Below, in pieces: positions 6,553 through 8,165 of a stretch of DNA of 8,165 bases. This DNA is from Methanomassiliicoccales archaeon. Its GTDB lineage: Archaea > Thermoplasmatota > Thermoplasmata > Methanomassiliicoccales > JACIVX01. Below the pieces are notes generated by a model that saw only the letters and a list, made by a program, of their open reading frames with translations, was not told the origin of the DNA and ran no database searches. The stretch lies in the NCBI GenBank assembly GCA_024464195.1, contig JANHAK010000045.1, positions 1-8,165 of the forward strand, in the 5' to 3' direction. How positions within the stretch are numbered: the stretch's first letter is position 1; each line of letters starts with the position of its first letter. Both the position numbers and the translations under genes were made by a program.

Positions 6553-6580
6553 CGGTTCCTAACATTTTCAGAAGAACCTA
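6551..6580. repeat. Interrupted inverted repeat between divergent genes
   Basis: ATCGGTTCCT (6551-6560) and the reverse complement of AAGAACCTAT (6571-6580) agree at 8 of 10 positions. The arms are 20 bp apart centre to centre, about two helical turns, as expected for a dimeric regulator binding one face of DNA. It sits in the shared upstream region of mmp3 and the plus-strand gene. Operator function is inferred. Confidence 0.35.
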
Positions 6581-6595
6581 TTGAATGAAGTTCAA
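6581..6595. repeat. Small palindrome TTGAA-N5-TTCAA
   Basis: A perfect 5-bp inverted repeat with a 5-bp spacer directly follows the larger inverted repeat in the same divergent promoter region. A 5-bp match can arise by chance, but the direct adjacency makes it worth listing as part of a possible compound operator. Confidence 0.25.
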
Positions 6596-6646
6596 GATAT
6601 GATAATTTTAATAGTGCAAAGGATTACATATACCAGGATCGATGAA

Positions 6647-7231
6647 ATGAACGAGAGAGACAAAATCCTTGAAAAAGTTGAACAAAGGATTAGAGGAATA
6701 CCTGGCATCGTTGATATGGTCTTTCTTGATAATGAATTCAAAGAGAAAATCATCGCCCTCGAAAGGAAAGCAGAAGAGAATGGTGCAGTTGGCGGTTTGA
6801 TGCCGTTCACAAATAAGGGAGTCTGGGAAGCACTTAGTCGACAGGTATCTTTTGTCATCATCGTTAATAAAATCAGCATTCCTGAGGTGGCATCAGATCA
6901 CCAAATCTACCTTGTTGATCGAAAAGGACAAATTCTTGGTGAATATGTATCCAAAGAAAGGGCAATGGAATTCAGAAAAAGAGATGATGTATGCTTTCTC
7001 AGCGACGATTTTGTGCTCTATTCAAACATCGAAATCGTAGGAGAGCCCTATTTCTTGATCCCCGAAATTGAGTTTCATGGCCTTGATGGGATCGAGGGAA
7101 TAACTAGGGTAACATCTGGGAGTATTTCAACGCTCTCAGATTTTTTCATAAGATGCACCAAAGGATACCTTGAATCAAAACACTGGACGCACCTCGTCGG
7201 ATTTGACATTGTGGCAGATCATCAGCAATGA
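6647..7231 (+). CDS. Protein of unknown function within the MCR activation locus
   Basis: This encodes 194 residues from the ATG at 6647, which has AGGATC 6 nt upstream. The frame is open from 6581, but that start is TTG and the added residues look non-coding; an ATG at 6599 is another option. Residues 1-45 are charged and helical (MNERDKILEKVEQRIRGIPG). A mixed alpha/beta body follows, with hydrophobic strands such as VSFVIIVNK (67-75), HQIYLVDRKGQILGEYV (85-101) and PYFLIPEIEFHG (124-135). It has two cysteines (116, 160) and no signal peptide or membrane helix. I do not recognise the family. It is the only plus-strand gene: its upstream region is shared with mmp3, and its stop is 12 bp from that of mcrC. 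Codon use resembles the neighbours and the opposite strand has only short frames, so it looks like a real gene. A role linked to MCR is only a positional guess. Confidence 0.7.
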   Translation: MNERDKILEKVEQRIRGIPGIVDMVFLDNEFKEKIIALERKAEENGAVGGLMPFTNKGVWEALSRQVSFVIIVNKISIPEVASDHQIYLVDRKGQILGEYVSKERAMEFRKRDDVCFLSDDFVLYSNIEIVGEPYFLIPEIEFHGLDGIEGITRVTSGSISTLSDFFIRCTKGYLESKHWTHLVGFDIVADHQQ

Positions 7232-7243
7232 ACTCTAGCCTTT

Positions 7244-7909
7244 TCAAATACCCATAACCAATTGGGCTTCTGGAGGAATACCTGATGCGACTGATATTTT
7301 CTTTCCTTCAAGATTTCTCTTAACCTTCGAGACGATCTCATCAAGTTTTGTTTGAGGGCATGTTATTCCTCTGATAACACCAGTAACAATATCAACGATC
7401 TTGCCTTTTGTCGCAATGTTTTCTTTCGTCGGCATGACAAGGCGGGTTTTTACACCTATTCGTGCGAAATCCTCAAAGTCGACTGGTGCCTGGCAAACAA
7501 TCACAGCTGGAAGATCGACGTTGCGAAGGATCAAACGTGCTTTGTAAATGATATGATTTCGCACATTTCCTAAATGTATCAGAGCCAATCTGAATTGCTG
7601 GATTCGCTCAACTTCAATGGGATCAAGTCCGAAGATTGATCCTGTGCTCACATCAGGGGCATCTGCTGGTACCCCTGAGCCAGCGTTGATCACGATGACA
7701 CTTGTATCGATGCCCTCTTCTCTCAGTGCATATGTGATTTCACAAACAGGCTTTGTGATATGTCTCTTGCCTGGTCCCATAGCAACTGCTACGACGTCTC
7801 GACCACTTTCCGAAATTGTTGCTCTTTGTGCGAGGCCTCCGCCAATTCCCAAACCCCTTGATTCCCTGCATTCCACGAACTTTGTATGTCGTCCGATTCT
7901 TTCTTTCAA
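7244..7909 (-). CDS. mcrC: McrC, MCR activation protein
   Basis: This 221-residue protein matches McrC, which is encoded inside the mcr operon in many methanogens and is a component of the ATP-dependent MCR activation complex. The key stretches are GLGIGGGLAQRAT (19-31), VAMGPGKRHITKPVCEITY (42-60, Cys56), IVINAGSGVPADAP (72-85), LIHLGNVRNHIIYKARLIL (110-128) and AVIVCQAPVDFEDFARIG (135-152, Cys139), plus TGVIRGITC (176-184, Cys184). Its architecture parallels Mmp7. The C-terminus runs about 20 residues beyond typical McrC. It starts at a TTG overlapping the atwA TGA, with GGTG 7 nt upstream. Lying next to atwA rather than between mcr structural genes is a noteworthy arrangement, and it suggests that A2 and McrC are made together. 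Confidence 0.95.
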   Translation of the reverse strand: MKERIGRHTKFVECRESRGLGIGGGLAQRATISESGRDVVAVAMGPGKRHITKPVCEITYALREEGIDTSVIVINAGSGVPADAPDVSTGSIFGLDPIEVERIQQFRLALIHLGNVRNHIIYKARLILRNVDLPAVIVCQAPVDFEDFARIGVKTRLVMPTKENIATKGKIVDIVTGVIRGITCPQTKLDEIVSKVKRNLEGKKISVASGIPPEAQLVMGI

Positions 7910-8165
7910 GCCTCAACACCGCCATGAGCAAGCATCTCTTCTCCAAGATCACCAAATTCCGCAACGATTTCTTTAGGATCACCGATAGCGACGATCTTGC
8001 CATTTCTCATGAATGCCGCTCGATCGCAGCAATTAACAACGAAATCCATATCATGACTGACGATTAGGAAAGTCTCGCCAAGTTCCTTTCTTGCGCTGAG
8101 AACCGATTTGGCAACAGAAATCTTTGTAATTGGATCCATCGTTCCCGTCGGTTCATCGAGAATCA
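7906..8165 (-). CDS. atwA: MCR component A2, 3' end (ABC ATPase), partial
   Basis: Only the C-terminal 85 or so residues are in the window; the gene continues beyond the right edge. Reading in from the edge gives ILDEPTGTMDPITK, the Walker B motif with the catalytic Glu and the D-loop, then LIVSHDMDFVVNCCDR with the switch His, and a normal ABC-ATPase end (NGKIVAIGDPKEIVAEFG). Component A2 has two such nucleotide-binding domains, and this would be the second. A2 supplies the ATP-dependent step in reducing MCR nickel to Ni(I). The fragment alone only shows an ABC ATPase; the 4-nt overlap with mcrC and the flanking mmp genes point to AtwA. An ordinary transporter ATPase is less likely. Confidence 0.85.
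   Translation of the reverse strand, partial: ILDEPTGTMDPITKISVAKSVLSARKELGETFLIVSHDMDFVVNCCDRAAFMRNGKIVAIGDPKEIVAEFGDLGEEMLAHGGVEA

Noticed and set aside
6581..6646. Upstream starts (TTG 6581, ATG 6599) for the plus-strand gene
   Set aside because: The added residues are AT-driven and hydrophobic, neither start has a ribosome site, and the region carries the likely promoter and inverted repeats.
7906..8165. Ordinary transporter ABC ATPase instead of AtwA
   Set aside because: The fragment alone cannot exclude it, but the 4-nt overlap with mcrC and the neighbouring activation genes favour component A2.
1..8165. CRISPR array, insertion sequence, tRNA or rRNA
   Set aside because: No regularly spaced repeats, transposase-like protein, terminal inverted repeats or tRNA-like T-arm sequence were seen on either strand.

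Overview
The window is archaeal and comes from a methanogen or a close relative that carries methyl-coenzyme M reductase (MCR), such as an anaerobic methane or alkane oxidiser. Eight of its twelve genes belong to families tied to MCR: component A2 (AtwA), McrC, and methanogenesis marker proteins (Mmp) 3, 5, 6, 7, 15 and 17. Translation signals are archaeal, with strong GGAGG/GAGGTGA Shine-Dalgarno sites, TTG and GTG starts, and 4-nt stop/start overlaps. TAATA- and TATA-like boxes lie before several transcription units. The lineage cannot be fixed from this window. mcrC sits beside atwA, and no mcrBDGA genes are visible. All twelve genes end in TGA or TAA and none in TAG, which weakly fits a pyrrolysine-using methanogen (Methanomassiliicoccales or Methanosarcinales type).

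Layout from right to left, the direction of transcription for the minus strand. The 3' end of atwA runs in from outside the window (7906-8165) and overlaps mcrC (7244-7909) by 4 nt. A single plus-strand gene of unknown function (about 6647-7231) converges on mcrC, leaving 12 bp between their stops. It diverges from mmp3 across a roughly 117-bp promoter region with two inverted repeats. The minus-strand run mmp3-mmp6-mmp5-mmp15-mmp17-mmp7 (6529 to 1331) follows, with overlaps of 17, 4 and 4 nt, a 3-nt gap and a 23-nt overlap, so it reads as one operon. After 70 bp, which hold a possible promoter, come an ArsR-type winged-helix regulator with a Cys-Val-Cys motif (871-1260) and a DUF123/GIY-YIG nuclease-like gene (412-855). 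A run of nine T on the transcribed strand follows. The last gene is a short charged coiled-coil protein (88-315), with a perfect 8-bp stem-loop beyond it at the left edge. No stretch over 300 bp lacks a gene. I saw no tRNA, rRNA, CRISPR or transposon.

How the genes work together. MCR is active only when the nickel of coenzyme F430 is Ni(I), which needs very low-potential electrons and ATP. AtwA, McrC, Mmp3, Mmp7 and Mmp17 are known components of the ATP-dependent MCR activation complex, and genes for all five are in this window. Mmp15 is an HgdC/BadF-type ATPase with the cysteines expected to hold a [4Fe-4S] cluster. Mmp5 has a CxxC motif, and Mmp6 is conserved but uncharacterised. These three are translated within the same operon and may supply a second ATP-driven electron or maturation step. 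The least described parts are the Mmp15/Mmp5/Mmp6 sub-module, the cysteine-bearing ArsR protein, and the plus-strand gene lodged between the two halves of the activation locus.
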